Shown in pieces: positions 45,893-57,475 of a DNA stretch of 64,000 nt. The notes beneath the pieces are model-generated. The model searched no databases. It was not told where the DNA came from and worked only from the letters and a program-made list of their open reading frames with translations. The position numbers were made by a program, and so were the translations under genes. The DNA lies in contig OY855908.1 in the NCBI GenBank assembly GCA_963693305.1, forward strand, positions 35,900,305 to 35,964,304. Reading direction: 5' to 3'. Source of the stretch: Meandrina meandrites (lineage: Eukaryota > Cnidaria > Anthozoa > Scleractinia > Meandrinidae). Each line of letters opens with the position of its first letter. Positions within the stretch are counted from its first letter, which is position 1.

Positions 45893-46050
45893 CGCTTTGA
45901 ACCAGGCCCTGGGTGAAAAGAGGCAATGTGAGAGTAATAATGTGTCTTGTTGCCCAAGAACACAACACAATGACCTGGCCAAAGGTTGAACCCAGACCGC
46001 TGGATCCAGAGTACAGCGCGTTAACCATTAGGCCACTGCACCTTGGAGTA
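45893..46050 (-). mobile_element. tRNA-Glu-derived SINE, inverted copy
   Basis: Reverse complement of the 16640-16865 family: tRNA head (TAATGGTTAACGCGC) then TTCTTGGGCAA and CACCCAGG. Occupies the same relative place in the inverted cassette. Confidence 0.75.
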
Positions 46051-46839
46051 AGTCGACAATTTTACCGATCTCGTAACATAAACAGCGATTTTTGAGAAAC
46101 GTTGTCGGAAAAAAACACGCAATTGCACGCAACAAGATCAAAAGTTAGTATGGATAGAAGTATTGAGCTACTGCACGTGTTGAATACTAATGAGATATAA
46201 CGACAAAATAAACGCGAATTTGCACGTTTTCTTTCTCTTCAAACAAGTGGAAACAAGGTACGTTTAGCCCCTCTGAATTTCAGAAGAATTTTCCTCACTC
46301 AGACATGTGACGGTAAAAGTAAAGCTACAGATATAGGCCCCTGAGAGGAAAAACAAATTCTCCACGTGCAAAAATACAAACTTGCTCATTTCCTCTAGGC
46401 CAGTATGCAAAATGCCAGTGAATACCCAGACCACCTCTCGGTCTTGTCGCGTGCACGTTGGTGCTTTTTCCGACAACCTTTCTCGAACTAGCTGTATAAG
46501 CGCATTTTCACACTGATTCTACGCGTTCTGAGAGGTTTAAAACAATAGACAGAACTAAAGTGCAACAGCCAGCTTTACTGCTTTTCTGAACTAACAAGCA
46601 CTCAAGTTTTTACAGATTTACATTCAAGATTACAATCTCAGTAGTAGATAGCCTATTAAATTAACTAGAAAATAGCAATTTTGCTGTTGGGTTTTTGCAA
46701 TAAAATTTTTAAGCGCGTAAATGGTCGTAAATGCTTACAAGCAGAAATCAAATGAAAAAATACAAAAATTATTTCCCCTTTTGTTTGCTATAGCACAAAA
46801 CCAGTGCAAAAGGTCGTGCCAACAATCATGTACAATTCT
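46051..46839. other. intergenic, no gene
   Basis: No domain-bearing ORF; ORF 46264-46476 (minus) is anonymous. Confidence 0.4.
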
Positions 46840-47500
46840 TTCATTCACTTGATCCATGCTTTTCAAATTATTGTATACCGTGCGTGGTATGACCGTGCCT
46901 TGAACCGCGGCATATCACCGAGCAACCTTAAAATATGACGGCCTCGGGGGTTCAAATCATCTCTTTTAGCTGAGATAAAGCGGTTTTCAAATGAGTGTCG
47001 TAAAATCAAAACCAAAGTGATTACTCTGGCCAATCACAAAGGTCACAGATAATCCAGGAAACCAATCAAAACTCGAAGCAAATACATGTAGTCGGCTAAA
47101 AGGAAAAAAAAAGCTAAAGGAAAAAGTGCGAGAGCAAGTGATGATTGGTTTTGTTTTACTTCTGATTGGTTGCAAAAGTGGCGCGAAATTTTTTCGATAA
47201 GCGTAGTGATGCAAAACAAAGAAAACGCAAGTTATTTTCGATAGTCTTACGGTAACATGAAAAATTAGAGAGATAGCGGCCAAAATATATCGTTCAAGAT
47301 CAGTTATAATAGTCAGTTTCTACATAATTCATTCCCTCGTGTCATCTCCCATATCTGAGATCAATTGCCGCTATGTGAAAAATCCGCAACCTTGCTGTCA
47401 ATCTTCAAACAGCACATTTCCATGTTAGCTTTAGATGGATGTCAATGTCCAAAAAATGCCTTGCAAATACTTCTTAAATCTTATTTACTTAGTTCAACTA
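46840..47500 (-). repeat. repeat family R, inverted copy with an insertion
   Basis: Both halves match family R; ~46979-47230 is a foreign segment (GCGGTTTTCAAATGAGTGTC start, with repeated TGATTGGTT/AACCAATCA pieces) that looks like a separate non-autonomous element. Confidence 0.7.
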
Positions 47501-47633
47501 TTACAATTATTATTTATTTAGTAGAATGCTATTATTTAAGTCAGTTATTTTTTAGATGCTCTTGGCATATCAGATGGCATGTGATTGAAAAAGGCAAAAA
47601 ATCCCCTCAGCTGCGTGGCACTTTTAAACCGTA

Positions 47634-47768
47634 AAAAGTTAATCAAAGTTTCTTTATTCTCATAAGAGTCAAGAGAGCTGAAAGTGCCATAAAAATAATG
47701 GTTCAATTCAAATTGCTATTTTTATGGCACTTTCTACTCTTATGAAAAAAAAACACTTTGATTAACTT
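47634..47768. repeat. 135-bp palindromic MITE
   Basis: Ends AAAGTTAATCAAAGT / ACTTTGATTAACTT with inner symmetry CATAAGAGT/ACTCTTATG and GTGCCATAAAAATA/TATTTTTATGGCAC. Confidence 0.7.
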
Positions 47769-47795
47769 GTTATGTTTAATATTGTCAAGCACTTC

Positions 47796-48213
47796 ACAGG
47801 ACGGCCTTCACATCAAATTGGAGGACGATTATTGCAAACGCCTCTTTTGTTTTGTAGATGCAATACGCGCTCTGCTGGTAGGAGGGCTGGAACGGAAAAT
47901 TATACGCGGTCAACGGGTGGGAGGTCTGGAACTAAGAAATCTTTGGAAACCGCTTGGACTCTTAAAATATGGCCCTGTCACTTTATTGATCTCGGTTCGC
48001 GATCGGTTGTCGCCCCGAGTCCGTCCCGAGAATTTTCGAATTTTCTCCGCCGTCCCAGACCCCAGAATGTTTTATTTCAGACCTCCTACCAGGAGACCGC
48101 GCCTATTTCGAAGTGAAAATGGCCGATACCAGTGGATACAAACAAAATCTCCGTTAGTACAAGAAATTATCCTTTATTCATCCTCCAATTAGATGTGAGG
48201 GCGTCCTGTGGCA
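47796..48213. mobile_element. ~420-bp TIR element
   Basis: Ends CACAGGACGGCCTTCACATC / GATGTGAGGGCGTCCTGTG extended by AATTGGAGGA. ORFs inside (47758-48192) show no transposase motif. Confidence 0.6.
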
Positions 48214-48806
48214 CCATTAACATTATGAACCTCTGGCTCGGGAGATTGCACTCCCCGTGTTATTAACATAAAATAAAATTCCTATCACCCAGTATCCACA
48301 GGGCGATAGGGGTCTGAGATTCAAACTTGATATTGATGACGTAGAACTCAATGGCCACACGACCCGTCACAGAGATCTGTGCACTATTACATCCGGGACC
48401 ATTACTATCTTTTTTTTGCTTGAATCTAATCCGTCTCTCTTACAGGGGATGTCGGGGTGGGGCATTATGCCTGTCTAGTCAAGCTGCACGTATCGATATA
48501 ACTTATTATATTGATTTGATTTGTTTTAAAAGCAACTTTTGAATTTCATTTCATTACATAAAGCGAAGCATTGTCTATTTTGTGTTAATACTATGATTTG
48601 TTTCGTTGACTTAAGTTCTCCTATACCCACCGAATATTACCGAGAAAACAAAATTAATAGATTACAGTTTAATACTAAAAACAACTGCTAATCGAGACCG
48701 ACCATATCTTCAGCGCGCTAAAAGTCATTGGTCGCGCTCAAGTCACTCATATATAGTCATACAGCGCTTACCATTGAATAGTCGCTGATTACATCTCAGT
48801 ACTATC
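48214..48806. other. 3' flank of gene 4, co-duplicated
   Basis: Inverted equivalent of 15286-15780 and 5587-5860. No gene. Confidence 0.5.
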
Positions 48807-50168
48807 TTATTGAAGTTCTTTATAAAGTGCAATCAGCTTGGCAGACTCCTCTTTCAAACGCTCGGAAGACTTGTGGAACTCTTCGGCCAATTCACTGCCG
48901 TTTGTTATCTTCTTTGCGCCTTCAATGACGTCCCAGATGCCGAACGCTATTCCAAAAGCCGCCATCGAACCGGATAAGGCTTTCGCACCCGTTGTTCTAG
49001 CAGCCACAATAGTTTTCCCGAACATTCTGATTCCTGGTGCTGCGGCTTGTGTAGCAAGGCCGATTCTTGCCGTGTCTGAGGCCTCGGTGGCATAATAATC
49101 GGGCTGAATCAATTCCACAAGCGCTTTTATTTGCTTGGCCTGTTTCAGGTGTTTTACTCCTTCTGCTAGGTTGTAGCCGGCTTTGGTGAGCATGGCTTCC
49201 TTACCCAACTTTACATGGGTGTATGCATCTTTTGCTACAGCTTTTCCCTTGGGTGTTTTCAGAAATTCAGCCGCTTCTTTTAAGTTGTTAATATACTCGT
49301 TGAGGAATCCTTGCAGGCTAAAGGTTGCACGGAAGAGAGGTGCTGTGGCTTTAGTAATTTTCTTTTTCTTGCTCTTATCCCAGACATGGTTTACTAGAAA
49401 ACTAGAAAACGATGTAACACCCCCGGCGGTACAAGTGGCAACTCCCGCTATAGTGAGGCCAATGCTGGCGCCAGCTGTAAATGGAGCTAACACAAGACCA
49501 GCTATAGCCAGCCCACCACCAATGATCTTGACACTTCCACCAACTTGTCTTGCAATACCGGTATCTTTCGCCACCTTGTTCAGCTCGCTGGAACACTCTT
49601 CCATGATATTAAAAGCTTTGTGAACTTTGTCCTCATAATCGTCAATAGTGAAACCTATGATGACGTCAAGGTAGTGGTCAGCCAGGGTTTTCCAAAACTG
49701 TGCCTTGTTTAAAGGGTTTGGGTCAGCTTGTACGAGTTGGAAGTCGTCCCATGCGTTTTCAGGAAAAAAGTACCATTTCTGTTTCAGTGTTGGGGAGCAA
49801 TTGACTTCATGCATGGAAACTGGCTGAGTTACGGCATCAATAACAAGGTTAGACAAGTTGCTCTTTATCGCTCCTTCTTCAACCCGCCACTTTTGATTCA
49901 GGCCATCGTGAGCATTCCAGGCATGGCACACGGCGTCTGCTTTCTTGCTCTTGTGTTTGATATCAGCTACCAGGCCCAACTTGCTGACAAGCCTGCAATC
50001 TTCATCCCATCTCCAGAGTTGACTGGGTCTTCCATCCGCTTCACTCAGGAGGAGATTTCCGCCTTTGTTACCAGTAGAAATGTCAAGAACTAATCTATTA
50101 TCCTGGCTGACAATGAAGAAATACTGGGGTGACAGCTGGTCATCTAGGGTGGAAACTAATTTACTCAT
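48807..50168 (-). CDS. ricin-B lectin / apolipoprotein-L-like fusion protein, gene 4
   Basis: 453 residues on the minus strand; start ATG at 50168-50166, exon opening at the acceptor TTCTTTCAG (exon from 50288). Lectin domain (~14-145) keeps QLW/QKW/QKW but differs at ~20 of the first 95 positions from genes 1 and 2 (for example IVSQDNRLVLDISTGNKGGN), which could alter glycan choice. The APOL-like half is close to gene 1: hairpin AGLVLAPFTAGASIGLTIAG, then KSKKKK, with local changes (ATCTAGG in place of VTGAAGG) and an expanded ATEASDTARIG segment. No signal peptide. Intact frame; sits in an inverted cassette with the same repeat R and SINE neighbours. Confidence 0.85.
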   Translation of the reverse strand: MSKLVSTLDDQLSPQYFFIVSQDNRLVLDISTGNKGGNLLLSEADGRPSQLWRWDEDCRLVSKLGLVADIKHKSKKADAVCHAWNAHDGLNQKWRVEEGAIKSNLSNLVIDAVTQPVSMHEVNCSPTLKQKWYFFPENAWDDFQLVQADPNPLNKAQFWKTLADHYLDVIIGFTIDDYEDKVHKAFNIMEECSSELNKVAKDTGIARQVGGSVKIIGGGLAIAGLVLAPFTAGASIGLTIAGVATCTAGGVTSFSSFLVNHVWDKSKKKKITKATAPLFRATFSLQGFLNEYINNLKEAAEFLKTPKGKAVAKDAYTHVKLGKEAMLTKAGYNLAEGVKHLKQAKQIKALVELIQPDYYATEASDTARIGLATQAAAPGIRMFGKTIVAARTTGAKALSGSMAAFGIAFGIWDVIEGAKKITNGSELAEEFHKSSERLKEESAKLIALYKELQ

Positions 50169-50288
50169 TTTGAATATTTGCAAGGATTCGTTTTCAATTA
50201 ATTTGCCACGTTTAACTCTGCGCTGGGTAACGGTTGGGTCCAATCCTGTCCTTAGTTTTCGATCACCTATGAAAGCGTCACTCTTGGC

Positions 50289-50619
50289 CTGAAAGAACAA
50301 AAATTAATAGAATGATGTCGTAAGAGAAAAGGGAACAGCTGAAGCATACCCAGCATTATTAAGTTTTGGCTCAAGGGTATTTTGGCTCGACTGCGTCTCA
50401 CTACGTGGCTTGACCAAACTCGCCCGGCTGATAGGCTGCCGAAGCGCCGGAGAAAAGGTTGATTAGGTATAAAAATGTTCAAGGTGTCTGAATGCATTTT
50501 TTTTTTCAACTGGCCGTTTAGCGGCCTTTCCGGACTCTGGTCGAGGGGTTGAAATTTGCACGAGATTTGGGAATTGGATTGAAGTTTGATATAATATAAT
50601 TATAAGTAAGTAAGTAAAT
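50289..50619. other. upstream of gene 4, nothing recognised
   Basis: Presumed intron/first-exon region of gene 4; no first exon identified. Confidence 0.35.
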
Positions 50620-50639
50620 AAGCAAGTGAAGTAAAAAAA

Positions 50640-50767
<128 letters not shown>

Positions 50768-50882
50768 GGGAAAAAAATCAATAATTATTATTTGAACGAA
50801 CAATTACTTAAAGTATTTCATATGAACGTCTTTCCAGAAGCTGGTGATAAATTGTCTTTTTGATCTGTTCCATATTGGTTAA

Positions 50883-51631
50883 AGTGTATATGACATGAAA
50901 AATATTTCCTGCCTATTTCAAAGGCCTTTCAAAATTCAGTAGAATGGCGTTTTTTTTTAAATATCTTTTTTCGTTCCAGAGATATTGACATTTTTCTATT
51001 ATGCAAATTAGGTCAGTGATGATGTCATAAGATCTGCAACTAAAAACTGGTAAAATACTGAACAAACAATATCTCTAAAACTATTAAAGCAGTGGTCTTG
51101 AAACTTGGCACCACAAATGTGCATCACAAAAGAAACAAAATGACACCCTTTGGGCTGTTGCATGACAACAGTTTTTCCGTTGATGCTGCATCAATAAAAA
51201 CTGAAATTCCCAGTTTTGCCTTAAACCAAGAACCATCTAGCACAGCCAATCCGATGATGGGAATTAAGACAATATGGAAACTATGTCTGTTCCAAGCAGG
51301 ACCCTTTGTCTCACTTTAGAGGTTACAAATGGTGATATTTGGTTTTTTAACAGAGAGAGACTGGAGCTGAAAGAGTTACTATGGTAACAATACTAACAGT
51401 GTCATTTTGTTCCTTTTGTGATGCACATTTGTGGTGCCAAGTTTCAAGAACACTGCTTCAATATTTCCATTTCAGTATTTTACCATTTTTTATTTCTTAT
51501 CTAATTTGCATGATACAAAAATGTCAATGTCTCTGAAACGAAAAAAGATATTTCGAAAAGAAAAACGCCATTCTTCTGTATTTTGAAAGGACTTTCAAAT
51601 AAGCGGAAAATATTTTTATGCCATATACACT
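50883..51631. mobile_element. TTAA-flanked MITE, copy 2
   Basis: Same family as 20984-21770, flanked by TTAA (50879-50882, 51632-51635). Copy Y at ~59303-59308 (TTGGTTAATTCAG) has a single TTAA: a true empty site. Confidence 0.9.
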
Positions 51632-52550
51632 TTAATCCAGTAACAAGTGAATCTGGTGAACGATCACTCAGTTTCCACCGCCCGCCGGAAGATTGAACAT
51701 TTTGCTGAACAATAACGCAAGAGAGATTTAGCAACCTGACATTGATAAACAGTCTAAAAAATGACTTTTTGACGTCGCTAATGAGTTTGCAGATCGTAGC
51801 AATAACAGAAAGAGAAATTTCGGCATCTTTAAAGAAACTAATTTACACTTAAATATTAGTCTTTTTTCTCTTCAATTCAAATCGGGTGGAGGTGATCAGA
51901 AACCAAATTTTGATTCCAACATTGATTGGCGCTTCTATTTTTAACAACTGCATTCTTGGAGTTGACTAGTGGATACGAATTCGACTAATCAATTCATTAA
52001 TGTACTCTAGGAAGACATGCTTCGCTTGGCACGGCTGTAATAACTACAAACTGTCCTGAAACTGCAAAAACGATAAAATTCAAACGAGTACTTGCCTTGG
52101 TAACAATAAATATTTGTGCTGCAATTTTTCAAGTTTACGTCAACTTTTTTGGGGATTATTTTCGACTGTTTGCCACTATTCGCGACTGTTCAACGACTAG
52201 TCGTCGCTATTCGCGGCTATTCGCACTATTCGCTATTCGGAGTTTTCAGACACCCAGCCGTAATCTGCATGAAAAGATTTTAGGGACGGGCCATTAGAAA
52301 AGTGATGGGGGGGGGGGGGGGGGGGGGGGAACCAAAAAAAAATTCATGCAAGGCAAAATATCCGAAAAAAAAATTCATGCAAGGAAAAACCCAAAGAAAA
52401 AAAATCATGCACAAGATGGGCCTTATTTTGACATTAAACCAGAATTGTAATTCTTCTCGAAAAGTGTTTTAAAATGCACCAAATGGCATTATAAAATCAT
52501 CGAGAAATTGCGCGCGCTGTGATTGGCCAGTTCGAGTTCATTATTTATGG

Positions 52551-52730
52551 GTTAGAGACTGTTGTGAGTGTTTTGTTTACAAATACACGCACGCGCTGGC
52601 TGCACAATGAACGAGAAATTTTCAATACTGCACGAGGCGTAGCCGAGTGCAGTATTGAAAATTTCGAGTTCATTGTGCTGCCAGCAAGTGCGTGTATTTG
52701 TAAACAAAACACGAACTAACAGCCTCTAAC
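52551..52730. repeat. ~180-bp palindrome with GCACGAGGCGTAGCCGAGTGC-like centre
   Basis: Arms GTTAGAGACTGTTGTG... and its complement, including TTTGTTTACAAATACACGCA; centred on TGCACGAGGCGTAGCCGAGT. Nested in the 5.85-kb insertion. Confidence 0.8.
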
Positions 52731-53118
52731 CCTTTTAATATACAATCTGAGTACACTGCACGCAATACACAATTTCGCGAACTTTGAACAAGAAGTTTTA
52801 ATAAATAGAATAAGAATTCAGTTCTAGCTAAGTAGCACAAAATTATATTAGCGTAGTTTAAGAATATAGAAATTACAAAGCTAAATTAAATATAAGTGAG
52901 GCTTAAAATCATTCACCAAATCGTTCAAAGTTCATATTTGTTCTTCCACTATTTCTGCAAATCTGTCAGCTGAAGCCATTGTCAATAATGCACGATTTTT
53001 ATGCGTTATTGTCAATAACGCACTGTCGGAGTTTGCTGACGACAGGTAAAGTAAAATCACGTGTTCGATTTTAACCAATTGCGCGCGTGGATTTTGGACA
53101 GTGAACAAAGATTGTATA

Positions 53119-53779
53119 TTAATAAAGAAATAAAAAACGCGCCTGAGTGCATTGTTGAGTTATATAAGCACGCGGGGATTTTTAAGAACACGAGAGAAGT
53201 GCATAGAGAAGCACGAGGCGTAGCCGAGTGCTTCTCGCACTTCTCGAGTGTTCTTAAAAATTCCCAAGTGCTTATATAACTCAACAATGCACGAGGACAA
53301 GTTCTTTATTTCTTTTATAAAATGTTAAAGAAATTGCGCGCGCTAAAACTTGTGACGTAAGCAGCGTGCATTATAACTCCATAAAGCACGCGCGTGACGT
53401 AAGCAGCGTGCTTTATGGAGCTATAATGAACTCGAACTGGCCAATCACAGCGCGCGCAATTTCTCGATGATTTTATAAAGCTCCATAAAGCACGCTTATT
53501 ACGTCACGCGCGTGCTTTATGGAGTTATAATGCACGCTGCTTACGTCACAAGTTTAGCGCGCGCAATTTCTTTAACATTTTATAAAAGAAGTAAAGAACT
53601 TGTCCTCGTGCATTGTTGAGTTATATAAGCACTTGGGAATTTTTAAGAACACTCGAGAAGTGCGAGAAGCACTCGGCTACGCCTCGTGCTTCTCTATGCA
53701 CTTCTCTCGTGTTCTTAAAATTCCCGCGTGCTTATATAACTCAACAATGCACTCAGGCGCGTTTTTTATTTCTTTATTA
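53119..53779. repeat. 660-bp foldback made of smaller palindromes
   Basis: Left half (53119-~53430) is the complement of the right half (~53480-53779). Each half contains its own palindrome centred on CACGAGGCGTAGCCGAGTGC (left) or its complement, plus repeated TCCATAAAGCACGC and GACGTAAGCAGCGTGC blocks. Confidence 0.8.
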
Positions 53780-54906
53780 GAGCGTGTCCAGATTTTCAAA
53801 ATTTTCCCGGGGGATGCCCCCGGACTCCCCTACGGAAATGGGCCTCCCGCCCATCAGAACGCCGAACGCGAAACAAAATCACGGAAGCAAACGGAAGCAA
53901 GCAAAACCCAACCAGAGTGCTTGCACTTAGGTTAGCCTAAAAAGCCGCATTCCGGTTAGTTTGGATATCGCTCAGGTTGGCCTAAAAAGGCCCAGGTTAG
54001 TGTGTTTATGGTTAGCTCTCAATAATGGTAATGGTTTTGCTTGTTTCGGCGATTTTGTTTCGCGTTCGGCGTTAAGCGTTCGGCAAATTTCCCCTGCCGA
54101 TTTGAATACCTTATTGTTTATTTTTGCAGGAGCTATATTTCGCGAAAATTGTCAAAATACTGAACTGCATAAGCAAACAGTTAGTCTCAGAATTGGCACA
54201 ACTGATTTTGCATGACGAGCTTTGGCCTCAAAAAAATTCTGCCCAGGAGGTTGCCAGGAAATGCACCATGAAATTGGACCGCAGATCTGTTCCTTTTGTC
54301 ACGCAGTCTCTGCATTTGCGGTTTTGAAAAAGGTCTCATGTGGTCGTAATGTATTCAGTGACATATTCAGCGAATCGTCTATCTTATGGATTATGGAGTC
54401 CTCCTTGCTTAAGTGCCATTATAGGCGTTTGCGAGACTTCAAGCAATGCTTATTGTCCCCAAAAATTTACCTGGCAGCGCTTTCAAGTCTGAGCCAGCAT
54501 TTTTGTAGCAGCACTACACGAGATTGGAAACACATCAGTTGATTGTCCACAACAAAGCCGCGCGTATAAATCGTCTTTGGTAAGTTGCATCTGTACATGT
54601 TTATGTGAGCCGAGGAAAATTGACATCAGTAATAGCTGGATCAATAGTATTTTCTACATGCGGTAATATAAGAGTAATACACGAATAGCACGAGAAGTGG
54701 CGCTTTAAAGGTTCTATAATAATTTATTTCTTGAATCTGCCTGAATTGAGGAGGATCTTTACGCATCTTAGTTGCATTTTCTTTGTAACATAGTTCTCGC
54801 CATGTTGCAAGTGTAGACGATTGCGAAGCCGGAAAGCGACGCCCAGGAATATGCAAGCGTTTCGTCTTACGAATACAAGAGTTTCGGCATTTTCGTCTTT
54901 CGATCA
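53780..54906. other. interior of the 5.85-kb insertion, anonymous ORFs
   Basis: ORFs 53961-54215, 54222-54542 (+) and 54641-54949 (-) show no family signature. The minus-strand one has a basic, Cys-containing start (RRKCRNSCIRKTKR) that is not diagnostic. A possible acceptor (TTTTTGCAG) lies at ~54129 and a donor at ~54579. Could be remnants of a transposon-borne gene. Confidence 0.25.
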
Positions 54907-54910
54907 TTAA

Positions 54911-56774
54911 GGTGGCTCGACTGGATTTTTTAGGGGCAACACCGCTCAAGTTTGAGAACTAACCAGACTTTCATTAACAATGCCATCGAAAAACGATCAC
55001 CACAGCTGAATTAGGTAAAGATGAAAATTTGTTATGACCAGTGTTATTTTGACATCGGAGTTGTCATAGCAACGTAATGACGTCATCACGTTTATCAATT
55101 TCGTTCGTATTGCTCGGCACCAGGAGATTTTTTCGGAAATCGCTCAAGGGAGCATGTACCTCCTATACCTGCCTCAATGTTGGCAAAGTTTGAACAAATT
55201 CTGTGAGAGCGTTATCGAAATTTTTGGGGATGAAGTTTCGAGGGTTATAAATACAGTAAAAAACATACTATTGAGATAATAGGGTAATATCTGAAGAACA
55301 CGACGCGCTTTGGGGATGCAGTTTCATCTCATAGTAGTTTGATGCCATTTAAAATTGTGTATAAAAAATTATAGGGATCGCCACGACCGATTGCGAAAAA
55401 AATGGATTTGATGAGCGTGCATTCAGGTGCTCTTGTTGCCACTTTTGTAAATAATTTGGTCTACACTAGACTTGCCTACAAGTCGACCGACTATTAGAAA
55501 GTCTAGGTCTACACCTACAAATGTGATAATTATTTGGAAACCGCTCGATGAATTTTTTTAAAAACTTGTCAATCTCGAGGTTTGTCATCAGTTTATATGG
55601 CCTGCAAGTTTCAAGGTCATTGAAAACACGTAAGGCAATAAAATCGGGGCTCCAATGTACTACTTTTTTCTCCCAGATTTTGTGTTTACAAGTGAGTGTC
55701 CTCATTATTCACGGGCATTGTATTCAACTTTTATTTTCACGTGCACAACTCAGCAAAAAATTCATTTGCATTTTATCAGTGAGTTTAGACTTTTTTCCTG
55801 ATCTGTTGTTCTACACAAAAATAGCTTTTCGTTTCCTGGAGAAAGAGACCCTCGGCATTGCTGTATTACAGTCTAATGGCATAACAAATACTATTACAGT
55901 TTCCAAGTCATATCAGCATGTTTCCCGAACATTTTTAGAAAGTAGTTGAGCGTTCTGTTTAATGCAAATGAATTTTTTGCTGAGTTGTGCACGTGGACAT
56001 GAAAGTAAAAAACAATACACGTGAATAATGAGGACACTCACTTGTAAACACAAAATCTGCGAGAGAAAAGTAGTACATTGGGGCCCCGATTTTATTGTCT
56101 TAAATGTTTTCAATGACCTTGAAACTTGCAGGCCATATAAACTGATGACAAACCTCGAGATTGACAAGTTTTTAAAAAAATTCATCGAGCGGTTTCCAAA
56201 TAATTATCACATTTGTAGGTGTAGACCAAATTATTAACAAAAGTGGCAACAAGAGCACCTGAATGCACGCTCATCAAATCCATTTTTTTCGCAATCGGTC
56301 GTGGCGATCCCTATAATTTTGTATACACAATTTTAAATGGCATCAAACTACTATGAGATGAAACTGCATCCCCAAAGCGCGTCGTGTTCTTCAGATATTA
56401 CCCTATTATCTCAATAGTATGTTTTTTACTGTATTTATAACCCTCGAAACTTCATCCCCAAAAATTTCGATAACGCTCTCACAGAATTTGTTCAAACTTT
56501 GCCAACATTGAGGCAGGTATAGGAGGTACATGCTCCTTTGAGCGATTTCCGAAAAAATCTCCTGGTGCCGAGCAATACGAACGAAATTGATAAACGTGAT
56601 GACGTCATTACGTTGCTATGACAACTCCGATGTCAAAATAACACTGGTCATAACAAATTTTCATCTTTACCTAATTCAGCTGTGGTGATCGTTTTTCGAT
56701 GGCATTGTTAATGAAAGTCTGGTTAGTTCTCAAACTTGAGCGGTGTTGCCCCTAAAAAATCCAGTCGAGCCACC
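54911..56774. mobile_element. TTAA-flanked foldback element with ~0.85-kb arms
   Basis: Flanked by TTAA (54907-54910, 56775-56778). Ends GGTGGCTCGACTGGATTTTT / complement; arms ~54911-55775 and ~55960-56774 are near-perfect complements, the spacer is ~185 bp. The mirrored ORFs 55548-55949 (+) and 55913-56185 (-) are the same sequence read from the two arms. No transposase. Confidence 0.85.
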
Positions 56775-57475
56775 TTAATTGTCACCGCGAATTAATTAAT
56801 TCTGGCGGGAAATAGCTGGAAATACAAGGTTGCGCAAACCATGTGATGGACTGAAGACAAAAACCATATTGGTAAGTTATAATACAAAATTTAGAAGTTA
56901 CACACTTTAACTTTACTTTTCTTGTATTGAACTGTTGTTATCTGTAAGCAGAATATTGACCTCGCACTAAGTTATTCTGTCTTACTTGGGTAGTCAGTTC
57001 TTTATTGAACTGTTGTTATCTGTGAGCAGAATATTAACCTCTACCGAAGTTATTCTGTCTTACTTGGGTAGTCAGTTCTTATTGAACTGTTGTTATCTGT
57101 GAGCAGAATATTAACCTCGCACTAATGTTTTTAACGTTAGTCTTTTTATGAGCTGTCTGCTGAACTGCTGTAGAATATTAATCTCACGCTTTGGTGTTTG
57201 TAGTTTTTCTTAGCTAGTTAGACCTAGTTAGTCACCCAAATCAATCTCGTGCTCCAATTAATATCTGTTTCTCTTTTTCTTTCTCTCTAGGGAAGCCGTG
57301 AATATTATAAACTGCTAGAAAGAGTCTGGAAAATATTTTTGATCGAGTTCGAAAAGGTGTTACTGCCATCACGTCAGTAGATGGTGCTTATCTTGCGAAA
57401 TACGTTCTTTTATTACAGTTAATAATAAGCCATGGGTAGATTCAATCTACCCTTAGCTTAATTGGTCCTAATTTG
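56775..57475. repeat. tandem repeat and splice-like signals
   Basis: Units of ~77 bp (ATTGAACTGTTGTTATCTGT) repeat ~2.7 times at 56926-57130. A donor-like ATTG|GTAAGT at ~56869 and an acceptor-like TTTCTCTCTAG at ~57290 frame the array, which might be an intron of a noncoding transcript. A hairpin GGGTAGATT/AATCTACCC lies at 57434-57452. Confidence 0.5.

Noticed and set aside
47758..48192. 144-codon ORF as a transposase
   Set aside because: Sits within a TIR element but shows no catalytic motif and has low protein-like quality.
55548..56185. Two opposite ORFs of ~90-130 codons with the same protein
   Set aside because: They are the two arms of the TTAA foldback element, not two genes.
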